Positions 27,070 to 36,195 are shown, numbered from the stretch's first letter. The stretch is 64,000 bases of DNA from Bacteroidales bacterium (GCA_023229505.1 JALNZD010000004.1:1-64000), one strand, 5' to 3'. Numbers and translations: made by a program. The notes: a model not told the origin generated them from the sequence alone.

Positions 27070-27771
27070 TTATAATTTCTTAACAAGGTCTGTCCCAATT
27101 TCATCAAAATCATATTTTCTTTGCCCGATTGGGGAATAGTATCCTCTTTCTTTTTTGATGATGGCTCCAACAGGGCACATATCCATAGCCTTGAGCGCTT
27201 CAGCTTCGGTCAGCTGGTTGGCCAGATTCACATCCAATTCAATGTGGAGGTGATGACCGCCACGCTGGTTAAAAGCAAATACCGGTTTCCCATCCTTAAG
27301 AACGGTCCTGATGCAGCGCTTGCACATAATGCAGCGGTTCCTGTCGTGATAAATGAATTTACTTCCGGCATTGACCCCTTTTAGTGGAAACTCATACGGG
27401 AAACGCGGCACCATCATCTGGTAGCGATAACCCAATGCCTGAAGTTCACAATTGCCGCTTTTTTCGCAGGCAGGACAAAAATGGTTCCCTGCAACAAAAA
27501 GTACTTCTACGATAGCTTTACGCATATCCTCAAGGTCCGGGAGGTTATTCTCCACAACCATTCCTTCAGCGACGGGAGTAGTGCAGGCAGTCATGTTTCT
27601 TCCGTTTACCTTGACATTACATATGCGGCAAGATCCGGCAGGTTTAATGTCCTCGACATAACATAATGATGGAATGAAAACACCATTATCCCTGGCGGCA
27701 TCCATAATCGTCTGGCCAGGAGTGGCGTAACAGACTTTATCGTCTAATATGAATTTAATTTTTTCGCTCAT
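27070..27771 (-). CDS. hoxU: Hydrogenase diaphorase ferredoxin subunit HoxU
   Basis: A 233-residue protein from ATG 27771 (TTG 27777 is also in frame) like the N-terminal third of NuoG. A [2Fe-2S] domain comes first (LCYVEDIKPAGSCRICNV with ACTTP). Then the His-Cys3 cluster set HFCPACEKSGNC, and a further 4Fe-4S set (CIMCKRC and MCPVGAI). It wires HoxY to HoxF. Spacing to hoxF is 27 bases. Confidence 0.93.
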   Translation of the reverse strand: MSEKIKFILDDKVCYATPGQTIMDAARDNGVFIPSLCYVEDIKPAGSCRICNVKVNGRNMTACTTPVAEGMVVENNLPDLEDMRKAIVEVLFVAGNHFCPACEKSGNCELQALGYRYQMMVPRFPYEFPLKGVNAGSKFIYHDRNRCIMCKRCIRTVLKDGKPVFAFNQRGGHHLHIELDVNLANQLTEAEALKAMDMCPVGAIIKKERGYYSPIGQRKYDFDEIGTDLVKKL

Positions 27772-27798
27772 ATCCAAAGATCTTTATTGATTTCTGAT

Positions 27799-29604
27799 TC
27801 AATGATGTTCAAATATAGGGATCCGCCCCACATACGCACAGGAATCGGCAACGGCTTCTTCCATGTTAAATGTTGAAACAAATTCTTCCTCGGGGATAAC
27901 GAGGTCTTCATAGAGCTGCCTGAAGTTTTCAATGGTTGAAAGTACAGGATTGGCAGCAGTTTGTCCAAGGCCACAGCGGTTAGCAGCTTTCATATATTTG
28001 GTCCATTGGTACAGTTCATTGATATCGGCACGGGAACCATGCCCATCGAGGATTTTTTGCAGTTTATTCCTGAGGATCACAGTAAGGGAACGGCAAGGTG
28101 TGCAAGAACCACAGGATTCTTCAATAAAGAAATCCATGAAGTTGACCACTACATCTTTCAGCAAATTGCGTTGTTTCCCGATCACGATCATTGATCCGCC
28201 TGTAGCAAGATCTTCAAATGATATTTCTCTCTGGAACTGTGTCGGGTTTATGCAAGTACCAGAAGGGCCACCAACCTGGACAGCCTGAACAGAATTTGCC
28301 CCGGCCATTTCCAACAGTTCCCGGATTGTAATCCCCCACTCTATTTCATAAACTCCGGGATGCTTGCAATCGCCGGATATACTGAGCAGTTTCGTCCCGG
28401 CAGATTCTTTGGTTCCCATCGCTTTGAACCAGTCTGCCCCTTTCACCATAATTTTAACTACTGCGGATAATGTCTCAACATTATTAATGACGGTAGGCAT
28501 ATCCAGATAACCTTTTTGAACCGGGAAAGGCGGGCGGTTACGAGGTTCGCCGCGTTTTCCTTCCATCGATTCTATCAGGGCAGATTCTTCTCCGCAAACA
28601 TAGGCTCCGGCTCCGAGCTGTATCCGTATATCGTAATTAAATCCCTGCTTGCCTGCTATATTTTTCCCCAGGAGGTTGCCGGCACGCATTTCCTGAAGCA
28701 TTTGTTCAAGGTAAGCAACAAGATACCGGTATTCGTACCTTAAATAAAGGACCCCTTCTTTAGCTCCCAAAGCGTACCCGGCAACGATCATTCCTTCGAA
28801 CAACTGTTTAGACAACTCGGTCAATATGACCCTTTCCTTAAAAGTTCCGGGTTCTCCTTCATCGGCATTGCAAAGAAGGTAGATGGCAGGACCTCTTGAT
28901 TTGCGGCAAAATTCCCACTTCAAACCAGCGGGGAATCCGGCGCCTCCCCGACCTCTTAGGTTTGATCTCTTCACTTCATCAATTACCTGCTCAGGTGTCA
29001 AATTCACAGCTTTACGGATGGCCATGCCCAGTTCATAGTCAGAAAACAAAACCGGTCCTTTTTTCATCAGGTGGTTATGGACCATGGCTTTGATCTTTGG
29101 ATGGCTGTTTTCGCCATCTCCATATTTTGTAACCAATTCTGTCACGTCTTTACCTGAACGAAAAGCACCAACCAGTTCCCGTACTTTAGAAGGAGTAAGT
29201 CCGGTAAAAATTACATCATTGATAATAGCAGCAGGTTCCTGGTCATTCATCCCGATGTCTGCAGTATCCCAAAGGCCGATCAGGCCGTCTGCCGTAACGG
29301 AGTTAAACGGGATTCCCACCTCTTTTTCAAATGTTTTTGCGATCTCAGCCCGCCCCATCATGCAGGCTACGGCGCTGTTGTTAAGGTAAACGGCATACTT
29401 CCCAACAGGTGACATCGAATAAAAATGATAAAAGGAAATTGTTTGTTCCACCTCGACTTCCGACATCTTAAGAAAAACAGCGATATGCCTCACAGCCTCC
29501 GCAGAAATGTAACCAAACTCATCTTTCACTTCATGCAAAATATCCATGAGCCGTGTCCTGTCATAATTGAATTTTGTGATAATGGCCTTTATTTTTGATT
29601 CCAT
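27799..29604 (-). CDS. hoxF: Hydrogenase diaphorase subunit HoxF (NuoE-like + NuoF-like fusion)
   Basis: A 601-residue flavoprotein. Residues 1-145 are a NuoE-like thioredoxin-fold domain that keeps only one of the four usual 2Fe-2S cysteines (C81 in AVACMMG; N76 and the 114-119 stretch occupy the other positions). Residues 170-600 are NuoF-like: RGRGGAGFPAGLKWEF (NAD/FMN site), NADEGEPGTFKER, GAGAYVCGEESAL, and the 4Fe-4S set ESCGSCTPCR plus a later Cys in NRCGLGQ. It exchanges electrons between NAD(H) and HoxU. There is no separate hoxE gene, as in group 3d enzymes. First gene of the operon; its promoter carries a Rex operator. Confidence 0.94.
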   Translation of the reverse strand: MESKIKAIITKFNYDRTRLMDILHEVKDEFGYISAEAVRHIAVFLKMSEVEVEQTISFYHFYSMSPVGKYAVYLNNSAVACMMGRAEIAKTFEKEVGIPFNSVTADGLIGLWDTADIGMNDQEPAAIINDVIFTGLTPSKVRELVGAFRSGKDVTELVTKYGDGENSHPKIKAMVHNHLMKKGPVLFSDYELGMAIRKAVNLTPEQVIDEVKRSNLRGRGGAGFPAGLKWEFCRKSRGPAIYLLCNADEGEPGTFKERVILTELSKQLFEGMIVAGYALGAKEGVLYLRYEYRYLVAYLEQMLQEMRAGNLLGKNIAGKQGFNYDIRIQLGAGAYVCGEESALIESMEGKRGEPRNRPPFPVQKGYLDMPTVINNVETLSAVVKIMVKGADWFKAMGTKESAGTKLLSISGDCKHPGVYEIEWGITIRELLEMAGANSVQAVQVGGPSGTCINPTQFQREISFEDLATGGSMIVIGKQRNLLKDVVVNFMDFFIEESCGSCTPCRSLTVILRNKLQKILDGHGSRADINELYQWTKYMKAANRCGLGQTAANPVLSTIENFRQLYEDLVIPEEEFVSTFNMEEAVADSCAYVGRIPIFEHH

Positions 29605-29648
29605 TTGTTAGGTTTATTTAAATTATAATTCTGATATTCAATTAAGTA

Positions 29649-29666
29649 TTGTTAATTTATTAACAA
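29649..29666. promoter_or_regulatory. Rex operator at the hox transcription start
   Basis: TTGTTAATTTATTAACAA is a perfect TTGTTAA-N4-TTAACAA palindrome, the Rex binding consensus known from Gram-positive bacteria. It lies immediately downstream of the hox -7 box, 38 bases before the hoxF start codon, where a bound repressor would block initiation. A rex gene is at 36271-36897, and a second perfect site lies upstream of it. Confidence 0.85.
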
Positions 29667-29668
29667 AA

Positions 29669-29699
29669 CAAAAATAATTGAAAATGTTGATCTTACAAC
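29669..29699 (-). promoter_or_regulatory. Promoter of the hox operon
   Basis: On the minus strand, GTTG (29699-29696), 19 bases, then TATTTTTG (29676-29669). This fits the Bacteroidetes primary-sigma pattern TTTG-N19/20-TAnnTTTG. The predicted start site falls inside the Rex operator. Confidence 0.7.
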
Positions 29700-29744
29700 C
29701 TAATTAATAAATTTAGAATTAGTACAAATAATATCTAATGTCAT

Positions 29745-29752
29745 TAATTTTG
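29745..29752 (+). promoter_or_regulatory. Possible -7 box of the hypF promoter
   Basis: TAATTTTG matches TAnnTTTG and lies about 50 bases before the hypF start in the divergent hox-hypF region. No convincing -33 TTTG is present at the right spacing, so the call is weak. Confidence 0.35.
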
Positions 29753-29802
29753 TATATCAATATGAAGATTCTACATTAATTTAGCCCCCCTTTGTTTTAA
29801 TA

Positions 29803-32112
29803 ATGAAAGCCTCCACAGCAAAATCAATTCATATTTCCGGCCTCGTTCAGGGGGTTGGTTTCAGGCCATTTGTTTACCGCCTTGCCATTTATAACAATAT
29901 AAGCGGGTGGGTGGAAAATGGCAATGATGGGGTCAGGATCCACGCCGAGGGATTGGATGAGGATTTGGAGAAATTTATTGCAGGACTTTCAGAAGAAGCG
30001 CCTGCAGCTTCACAAATACTGGATATAATTGTCCAGACAGGCGAATTGCAATATAATAAAACCTTTCAGATAAAAAAGAGTGGCGATTATTCGGATGAAG
30101 TAACGGAGATAAGCCCTGATATTGCCTTGTGCGATAAGTGCCTGGCTGATATGAAATCGCAAGCTCACCGTATTGATTATCCTTTTATTAACTGCACCAA
30201 TTGCGGTCCCAGGTTTTCCATTATTCAGGGACTCCCCTATGACCGGGCTAAAACAACCATGGATCCTTTTAAGATGTGCCCAATATGCAGAAAAGAGTAC
30301 GCAGATGTCATGGATCGAAGGTTTCATGCGCAACCGGTTGCCTGCAACCATTGTGGCCCGAATTACGAATTAACTCACGGCGAAGCAACTTATAACGGGA
30401 TTGACAATATATTAACCGAAACTGCCAGGCTGATCATGTCAGGCAAAATCCTTGCTGTAAAAGGCATGGGAGGTTTTCACCTTGCCTGTGATGCGACGAG
30501 TGAAGCAGCAGTGAGTTTGCTCAGGCAAAGAAAAAACCGGGAAGGAAAGCCTTTTGCGGTAATGTTTAAAAGCCTGGCAGATACAAAGAAATTTCTGGAA
30601 GTAAGCCATGATGAAGAAGAAGCATTAGTATCCTGGCGCAGGCCAATTGTAATTTTAAAAAACAGGAAACATAATTTAAACCTGGCAAAAAGCGTGAGTA
30701 ATGGTTTTGACACGACAGGTGCCATGCTGCCCTATATGCCAATACATTACCTGCTATTTGAACGGTTAGATATTCCAGCCATCGTTTTAACGAGCGGCAA
30801 CCTTTCAGACGAGCCTGTCATCATTGATAACCATGAGGCTATTGAGCACTTGAGTTCTGTTGCAGACGCTTTCCTTAGCTATAACAGGGAAATATATAAC
30901 CGCACTGATGATTCCGTGATGATGTTCGCCGGGAGCCAGAGCCAGGGCAGGCTTATCAGGAGGTCCAGGGGATATGCACCATCACCGGTAAACCTTTCCA
31001 TTGGTGTTGATGGAATTTTTGCTACCGGAGCCGAACTGGTCAATTGTTTCTGCCTGGGCAAGGACCGTAAAGCTATAATGAGCCAGCATATCGGGGATTT
31101 GAAAAACCTTAAAACCCTTGATTTTTATACGGATTCATTGAACCGCTTTCAGCGGCTGTTCCGCGTGAAGCCCTCTTTGGTTGTATGTGACCTTCACCCC
31201 GATTATTTATCTACCAGGTTTGCGGAAGAATATGCAGCTATGAATGGAAATCTTCCGCTTATCCGCGTGCAGCATCATCATGCCCACCTGGCTTCCTGCA
31301 TGGCCGAACACAATGTGGATGAGAAAGTTATCGGGATCAGTATGGACGGTGTCGGTTATGGAACAGACGGTCATAGCTGGGGCTTTGAAGTGATGATCTG
31401 TGATTTGCTGGATTTCGAGAGAAAGACTCACCTGGAATATGTGCCTCAGCCCGGCGGAGACAAAGCCACTTTTGAACCCTGGCGCATGGCCCTCGCATTT
31501 TTGTATCAATATGTCGATCATGATATAGAGAAATCAGATTTGCCAATTATTCAGCATATCGGTCTTGAAAAAGTCAGGATTATAAAGACTGCCATAGAAA
31601 ATAACATCAATGTTCCCCTGACATCGAGTGCCGGCCGGCTATTTGATGCGGTGGCAGCTATGACCGGTCTATGCCGGTATTCAGCGTTTCATGCTGAAGC
31701 ACCAATGCGATTGGAAAATATAATTGATATTAACGAATCCGGCTGTTATGATTTTCATATCGGTAACACAATTGACCCTGGTCCGTTGATTCGAAGCATT
31801 GTCCGGGATATTAAAGATAAGGTGCCAGCCGGGAAAATATCTGCCAAGTTTCACCGTTCGGTTGTCGAAGTCATTATTCAAATCGCAGATGAGCTTCGGT
31901 CTGAATCAGGTATTAAAATAGTTGTACTTTCAGGAGGCACTTTTCAAAACGGGTTTTTGTTATCGGAAACCGAGAAAAGATTGCGTAACAATAATTTCCA
32001 GGTATATACACCCTGTATCTTCCCTTCCAACGATGGTGGCATAGCCCTCGGGCAGTTAATGATAGCTGCTAAAAGGAGGGCTGTTGGAAAGCCGGATTCA
32101 TTCTTTATGTAA
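29803..32112 (+). CDS. hypF: Carbamoyltransferase HypF
   Basis: A 769-residue HypF with all four parts in order. Acylphosphatase domain, residues 5-95 (SGLVQGVGFRPFVYRLA). Two zinc fingers, about 109-185 (CDKCLADM, CTNCGPRF, CPICRKEY, CNHCGPN). YrdC-like domain, about 200-390 (KGMGGFHLACDA). Kae1-like carbamoyltransferase domain, about 395-760 (VQHHHAHLASCMAEH, SMDGVGYGTDG, LSGGTFQN). It makes the thiocarbamate on HypE from carbamoyl phosphate, the source of the two CN ligands of the [NiFe] site. Divergent from hoxF and first of the hyp run. Confidence 0.96.
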   Translation: MKASTAKSIHISGLVQGVGFRPFVYRLAIYNNISGWVENGNDGVRIHAEGLDEDLEKFIAGLSEEAPAASQILDIIVQTGELQYNKTFQIKKSGDYSDEVTEISPDIALCDKCLADMKSQAHRIDYPFINCTNCGPRFSIIQGLPYDRAKTTMDPFKMCPICRKEYADVMDRRFHAQPVACNHCGPNYELTHGEATYNGIDNILTETARLIMSGKILAVKGMGGFHLACDATSEAAVSLLRQRKNREGKPFAVMFKSLADTKKFLEVSHDEEEALVSWRRPIVILKNRKHNLNLAKSVSNGFDTTGAMLPYMPIHYLLFERLDIPAIVLTSGNLSDEPVIIDNHEAIEHLSSVADAFLSYNREIYNRTDDSVMMFAGSQSQGRLIRRSRGYAPSPVNLSIGVDGIFATGAELVNCFCLGKDRKAIMSQHIGDLKNLKTLDFYTDSLNRFQRLFRVKPSLVVCDLHPDYLSTRFAEEYAAMNGNLPLIRVQHHHAHLASCMAEHNVDEKVIGISMDGVGYGTDGHSWGFEVMICDLLDFERKTHLEYVPQPGGDKATFEPWRMALAFLYQYVDHDIEKSDLPIIQHIGLEKVRIIKTAIENNINVPLTSSAGRLFDAVAAMTGLCRYSAFHAEAPMRLENIIDINESGCYDFHIGNTIDPGPLIRSIVRDIKDKVPAGKISAKFHRSVVEVIIQIADELRSESGIKIVVLSGGTFQNGFLLSETEKRLRNNNFQVYTPCIFPSNDGGIALGQLMIAAKRRAVGKPDSFFM

Positions 32113-32197
32113 AATAATTCCTATATTTAAATTTTAATATTTAATTTTATACGTATTACTTTTTCATGTGGAAAGCGATCTAACTAAAACATTACAA

Positions 32198-32686
32198 ATG
32201 AAATCTTTGACTTGGTTCTTCACTACCTTACTTTTGCTTACTCTGATGCAGACTGGCTGTGATCAAGCCGGCAGGAATAAACTCATGACCAATGAATTAA
32301 TGGAACTTGACCGTGAGTTTGCCAGGCAGTCAGTTGAAAAAGGTGCACATGACTCATTTTTGGCTTACATAGATGATAGTTGTGTCTTATTGAGGCCGAA
32401 CCGCACCCCGGTTATTGGCCGGGAAAAGATAGAAGAAATGTTCAGTACACCCGACACATCTTTTACTCTTAATTGGAAACCTTTGTTTGCAGATATTTCC
32501 AAGTCCGGTGACCTGGGTTATACCTATGGAATTTATACTGTAGAGATGGACTCACCCGAGGGCACTCTGGTGACGAAAGAAGGCACATATGCCACCATTT
32601 GGAAAAAAAATAAACAGGGAAAATGGAAATTTGTTCTTGATACAGGAAACCAGGGATTAGGAAAGAAAACCGGGGAGACTGAATAA
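32198..32686 (+). CDS. DUF4440/SnoaL-like lipoprotein within the hyp cluster
   Basis: A 162-residue lipoprotein from ATG 32198 with lipobox MQTGC. The mature part is an NTF2-like DUF4440 domain (ELDREFARQSVEKGAHDSFLAYIDDSCVLLRP ... GTYATIWKKNKQGKWKFVLDTGN). It has no known part in hydrogenase maturation. It lies 85 bases after hypF and three bases before hypD, so it is cotranscribed at least with hypD. The ligand or role is unknown. Confidence 0.8.
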   Translation: MKSLTWFFTTLLLLTLMQTGCDQAGRNKLMTNELMELDREFARQSVEKGAHDSFLAYIDDSCVLLRPNRTPVIGREKIEEMFSTPDTSFTLNWKPLFADISKSGDLGYTYGIYTVEMDSPEGTLVTKEGTYATIWKKNKQGKWKFVLDTGNQGLGKKTGETE

Positions 32687-32689
32687 GAG

Positions 32690-33775
32690 ATGAGGTTCAT
32701 TGATGAATACCGCGACAAAGAACTGGTCTTAAAATTATCTGAGGAAATCCGCAAAACTTCCACCAAACCAGTTTCATTGATGGAAGTTTGCGGAGGGCAT
32801 ACCATGTCGATACAGCGTTTCGGACTTCCTTCTTTATTACCGGTAACTATAAGGCTGCTTTCAGGCCCCGGATGCCCGGTCTGCGTTTCAAGCAGGAAGT
32901 TTCTTGACCAGGCCATTGCCTACAGCCGATTGCCAAATGTCATTATCACTACTTACGGTGACCTCATCCGGGTGCCTGGATCTACGTCGACACTGGACAG
33001 GGAAAAAGCTAATGGTGCAGATATCCGGATTGTATATTCAGTAATGGATTCACTGGAGATTGCCTGTAAAAACCCGGATAAGAAAATAGTCTTCCTTGGC
33101 ATCGGTTTTGAAACCACATCGCCGGCCAGTGCTGCTGCTATATTAAGTGCTTACAAGCAAAAAATCAGCAATTTTCACCTGTTCAGCTCACATAAGGTCA
33201 TGCCCCCTGCAATGGCCGCCTTAGTGGATGAAGGAGTCAAGATCAATGGCTATATTGCTCCGGGACATGTCAGCGCCATCACCGGAGTATCAATTTACAA
33301 AGACATAGCTGAAAAGTACCATTTAGGTTGCGTAATTGCCGGGTTTGAGCCTGTTGACCTGATGGAAGCTATCTTAATGCTGGTAAGGCAGTTTGAAGAT
33401 AATGAACCTAAAGTCGAAATCCAGTACCGCAGGGCAGTCAGGCCTGAAGGGAATATCAGGGCCAGGGAAATGCTGGATGAAGTATTTGAATTCCGGGATG
33501 ACTGGTGGAGAGGCCTGGGTATTTTACCAGCCAGTGGAATGGGAATCCGCGAAAAATATGCTGCATTTGACGCCGAAAAGATGCTGACCGTTGAGGTTGA
33601 ACCTACCCGCGAAGATAAAGGCTGCATGTGCGGGGAAATACTGAAAGGGCTGAAAAATCCAAAAGAATGCAAACTGTTTGCAAAAAGCTGCACTCCGCAG
33701 AATCCGGCCGGCCCCTGCATGGTTTCAAACGAAGGTGCATGCCATGCCTTTTACCGTTATAACAGAAATACTTAA
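32690..33775 (+). CDS. hypD: Hydrogenase formation protein HypD
   Basis: A 361-residue HypD. Iron-scaffold motifs: MEVCGGHTMSIQRFGL, SGPGCPVCVSS, and LGIGFETTSPASA. The C-terminal 4Fe-4S cysteines are in GCMCGEILKGLKNP, CKLFAKSCTP and GPCMVSNEGAC. It holds Fe while CN and CO are attached and normally works with HypC, which is not found in this window. It starts three bases after the DUF4440 gene. Confidence 0.96.
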   Translation: MRFIDEYRDKELVLKLSEEIRKTSTKPVSLMEVCGGHTMSIQRFGLPSLLPVTIRLLSGPGCPVCVSSRKFLDQAIAYSRLPNVIITTYGDLIRVPGSTSTLDREKANGADIRIVYSVMDSLEIACKNPDKKIVFLGIGFETTSPASAAAILSAYKQKISNFHLFSSHKVMPPAMAALVDEGVKINGYIAPGHVSAITGVSIYKDIAEKYHLGCVIAGFEPVDLMEAILMLVRQFEDNEPKVEIQYRRAVRPEGNIRAREMLDEVFEFRDDWWRGLGILPASGMGIREKYAAFDAEKMLTVEVEPTREDKGCMCGEILKGLKNPKECKLFAKSCTPQNPAGPCMVSNEGACHAFYRYNRNT

Positions 33776-33779
33776 AAAA

Positions 33780-34799
33780 ATGATCAAAAATGATAAAGTG
33801 TTGCTGGGTCATGGCAGTGGTGGGAAACTCAGCCACGACTTGGTCAGCGACCTTTTTGTGAAGTATTTCAACAATAATTACCTTGATAAACAGACAGATG
33901 CTGCTATTCTTGAATTATCCGGAAACCAGCTATCTTTCACGACCGATTCTTTTGTAGTGGACCCAATCTTTTTCCCCGGGGGGAATATTGGAAAACTGGC
34001 CGTTTGCGGTACAGTCAATGATCTGGCAGTATCAGGAGCCACTCCGTTATATCTCAGTGCAGGGTTTATTATAGAAGAAGGTTTTTCGTTTGAAGATCTG
34101 GAAACCATTGTTCGTTCCATGGCAGAAGAAGCTAAGAAAGCCGGGGTTGTCATTGTCACCGGCGATACTAAAGTAGTTAACCGTGGCAAATGTGACAAGA
34201 TCTTCATCAATACTGCCGGCATCGGCAAAATTGAAACGCAACATGTCCATATTGGAGAAGGAAGCCGGATCAAACCTGGCGATAAGATCATCATTAACGG
34301 TTCGATAGGTGACCACGGCATGGCTGTTTTAGCTGCCCGGAAAGAATTAAACATTCAGAGTGACATCCAATCTGACTGCGCTTCTCTTAATGGCCTTATC
34401 CAAAATATTTTAACAGCTTCAGACGGGATAAAATTCATGAGGGATGCAACCCGTGGCGGGTTGGCAACAGTATTGGCCGAACTGGCTGACAAAAAGGATT
34501 TCGGAATTACCCTTGAGGAATCTTCTCTGCTGGTCAGGCCGAAAGTGAGGGCATTTTGTGAATTACTGGGTTTTGATCCGCTCTACATTGCCAACGAAGG
34601 AAAGGTTGTTGTCATTGTTGACCAAGATTCTGCAGAAAAAGTCATTCAAGCTATGATTGCTAATGAATTTGGTAAAGATGCAAGGATTATAGGAGAAATC
34701 ACAGATGGTTACCCGGGAAAAGCCTGGATAAATACCGGGATTGGTGGGAAAAGGATCCTGGATATGCTTGCCGGTGAGCAACTACCACGGATTTGTTAA
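33780..34799 (+). CDS. hypE: Hydrogenase expression/formation protein HypE
   Basis: A 339-residue HypE from ATG 33780; a longer frame reaching back into hypD is an artefact. It has the PurM-like ATP-binding start LLGHGSGGKLSHDLV, VDPIFFPGGNIGKLAVCGTVNDLA, and the terminal Cys in LPRIC that carries the thiocyanate. It dehydrates HypF-made thiocarbamate to give cyanide for HypD. Four bases separate it from hypD. Confidence 0.96.
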   Translation: MIKNDKVLLGHGSGGKLSHDLVSDLFVKYFNNNYLDKQTDAAILELSGNQLSFTTDSFVVDPIFFPGGNIGKLAVCGTVNDLAVSGATPLYLSAGFIIEEGFSFEDLETIVRSMAEEAKKAGVVIVTGDTKVVNRGKCDKIFINTAGIGKIETQHVHIGEGSRIKPGDKIIINGSIGDHGMAVLAARKELNIQSDIQSDCASLNGLIQNILTASDGIKFMRDATRGGLATVLAELADKKDFGITLEESSLLVRPKVRAFCELLGFDPLYIANEGKVVVIVDQDSAEKVIQAMIANEFGKDARIIGEITDGYPGKAWINTGIGGKRILDMLAGEQLPRIC

Positions 34800-34817
34800 G
34801 CATCACCTCATTCTCTG

Positions 34818-35228
34818 TCAATGGTAGCCGTAATCTTCGTAAAATTTGCGGATTGTCGTATCGAAATCTTCGAAAACGACATAATGATTCTTACATCCAC
34901 TTCTTGAACAGATACTGACTCTTCCTCCTATCGAGCAACTCAGGCTCACAATCGGCGCACCACAGATTTCGCACTCGATTTTCTTACGGTTAAGACTCTC
35001 TTTGCAATGAGGGCAATAGAATTCAATGATCTCCCCCTCATTAATCCTGAATTCAGAGGTGAAATTATAATCCCCATAAATAGAACTTAGCCTGATAAAT
35101 CCCTTTTGGCTGATCTTGGTATGAATCAATAACTTAATACTTGGCTTGTTGTTGATAAGGTGACTTTCGTCCATTAAGGAAGCATCACAATGAGGGCATT
35201 TGACATCTAATGAAATAATCTTCGGCAT
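34818..35228 (-). CDS. Zinc-ribbon protein of unknown function between hypE and hypB
   Basis: A 136-residue protein from ATG 35228; the extension to 35279 does not look coding. It has four metal-binding pairs: KCPHCDAS near the N-terminus, FYCPHCKES, IECEICGAP, and a last set with CSIGGRVSICSRSGCKNH. It lies on the opposite strand, breaking the hyp run. HypA, the usual zinc-ribbon partner of HypB, is absent from the window. This protein has no HypA-like N-terminal Met-His start, so I do not call it HypA. Function unknown. Confidence 0.7.
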   Translation of the reverse strand: MPKIISLDVKCPHCDASLMDESHLINNKPSIKLLIHTKISQKGFIRLSSIYGDYNFTSEFRINEGEIIEFYCPHCKESLNRKKIECEICGAPIVSLSCSIGGRVSICSRSGCKNHYVVFEDFDTTIRKFYEDYGYH

Positions 35229-35339
35229 GGTTAGTACTTTTATTACATACAAATATATAGGAAATTGATTATAATTCATAATTCTGAACAGGAATATTAA
35301 ATACGGCGAGTTAATTTAGAATTATTCTAAAGTTTTATC

Positions 35340-35347
35340 TATTTTTG
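35340..35347 (+). promoter_or_regulatory. Possible -7 box of the hypB-rex transcript
   Basis: TATTTTTG fits TAnnTTTG, 30 bases before the hypB start. The -33 side (a TTTAG-like word near 35315) is weak. Confidence 0.4.
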
Positions 35348-35376
35348 CAAGCCAAATCAGATTAAAAACATTCAAA

Positions 35377-36195
35377 ATGTGCGGAACATGCGGTTGTGGG
35401 CAACCTGACCCGTCAAATATCAGGAAACCCGGTGAATTATCTAATCATGATCAAACTCATGATCATCAGCACGATCATGACGGGCTCCAGCATTCACACA
35501 GCCATTCCCATCTTCATACCGATGACCATAACCATGACCACGGTCGTGAAATCAGCCTTGAGATTGATATAATGCATAAAAACAACCTCCTGGCAGAGCG
35601 CAACCGGGGTTACTTTGAAGCAAAAAATATTTTTACGGTGAACATGGTTAGTTCACCCGGGTCAGGAAAGACGTCAATCCTTGAAAGAACGATTAAAGAA
35701 TCAGCCAGTCAAGCCGGAATTTATATTATTGAAGGTGACCAACAGACCATGCTCGATGCTGAAAGGATTGAAAAGGCTGGTGCACCGGTCGTGCAGGTTA
35801 ATACCGGAAATGGCTGCCACCTTGATGCACAGATGATCAATTTAGCTGTGAAAAAATTAGAAGTACCTGATGGGGCTTTGTTGATGATTGAGAATGTGGG
35901 CAATTTAGTCTGTCCTGCCCTCTTTGACCTGGGAGAATCCAAACGGGTTGTGATAATCAGCGTTACCGAGGGGGAAGATAAGCCTCTGAAATACCCTAAC
36001 ATGTTCCAGTCATCCCATTTATGTCTTATCAATAAATCCGACCTGCTTCCTTATGTTGATTTCGATACGGAAAAATTCAGGGACTATGCCCTGCGAGTCA
36101 ATCATCATCTTGAATTCATCACTGTTTCTGCAAAGACAGGCGAAGGATTCGGAGAGTGGTTGGATTGGCTGAAAAAAGGAGTTGTTGTTAAATAA
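35377..36195 (+). CDS. hypB: Hydrogenase nickel incorporation GTPase HypB
   Basis: A 272-residue HypB. It opens with the metal-site MCGTCGCGQ, then a His-rich region (about residues 25-57: DHQHDHDG, HSHSHSHLH, HNHDHG) that can store nickel. The SIMIBI GTPase follows: P-loop SSPGSGKTS, metal-site GNGCHLDA, ENVGNLVCPA, and NKSDLLPYV. It inserts nickel into HoxH using GTP. A perfect Rex operator overlaps its stop codon. rex follows 75 bases later and has its own promoter. Confidence 0.96.
   Translation: MCGTCGCGQPDPSNIRKPGELSNHDQTHDHQHDHDGLQHSHSHSHLHTDDHNHDHGREISLEIDIMHKNNLLAERNRGYFEAKNIFTVNMVSSPGSGKTSILERTIKESASQAGIYIIEGDQQTMLDAERIEKAGAPVVQVNTGNGCHLDAQMINLAVKKLEVPDGALLMIENVGNLVCPALFDLGESKRVVIISVTEGEDKPLKYPNMFQSSHLCLINKSDLLPYVDFDTEKFRDYALRVNHHLEFITVSAKTGEGFGEWLDWLKKGVVVK

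Noticed and set aside
27078..27085. TTAACAA half-site in the hox operon
   Set aside because: No partner TTGTTAA at the right spacing; it lies in coding sequence near the end of hoxU.
33678..33779. Longer hypE frame starting inside hypD
   Set aside because: The first 34 codons overlap hypD out of frame and lack family resemblance; ATG 33780 gives the standard HypE start.
34818..35228. Zinc-ribbon protein as HypA
   Set aside because: It is too long, has four Cys pairs, and lacks the HypA N-terminal Met-His nickel site.
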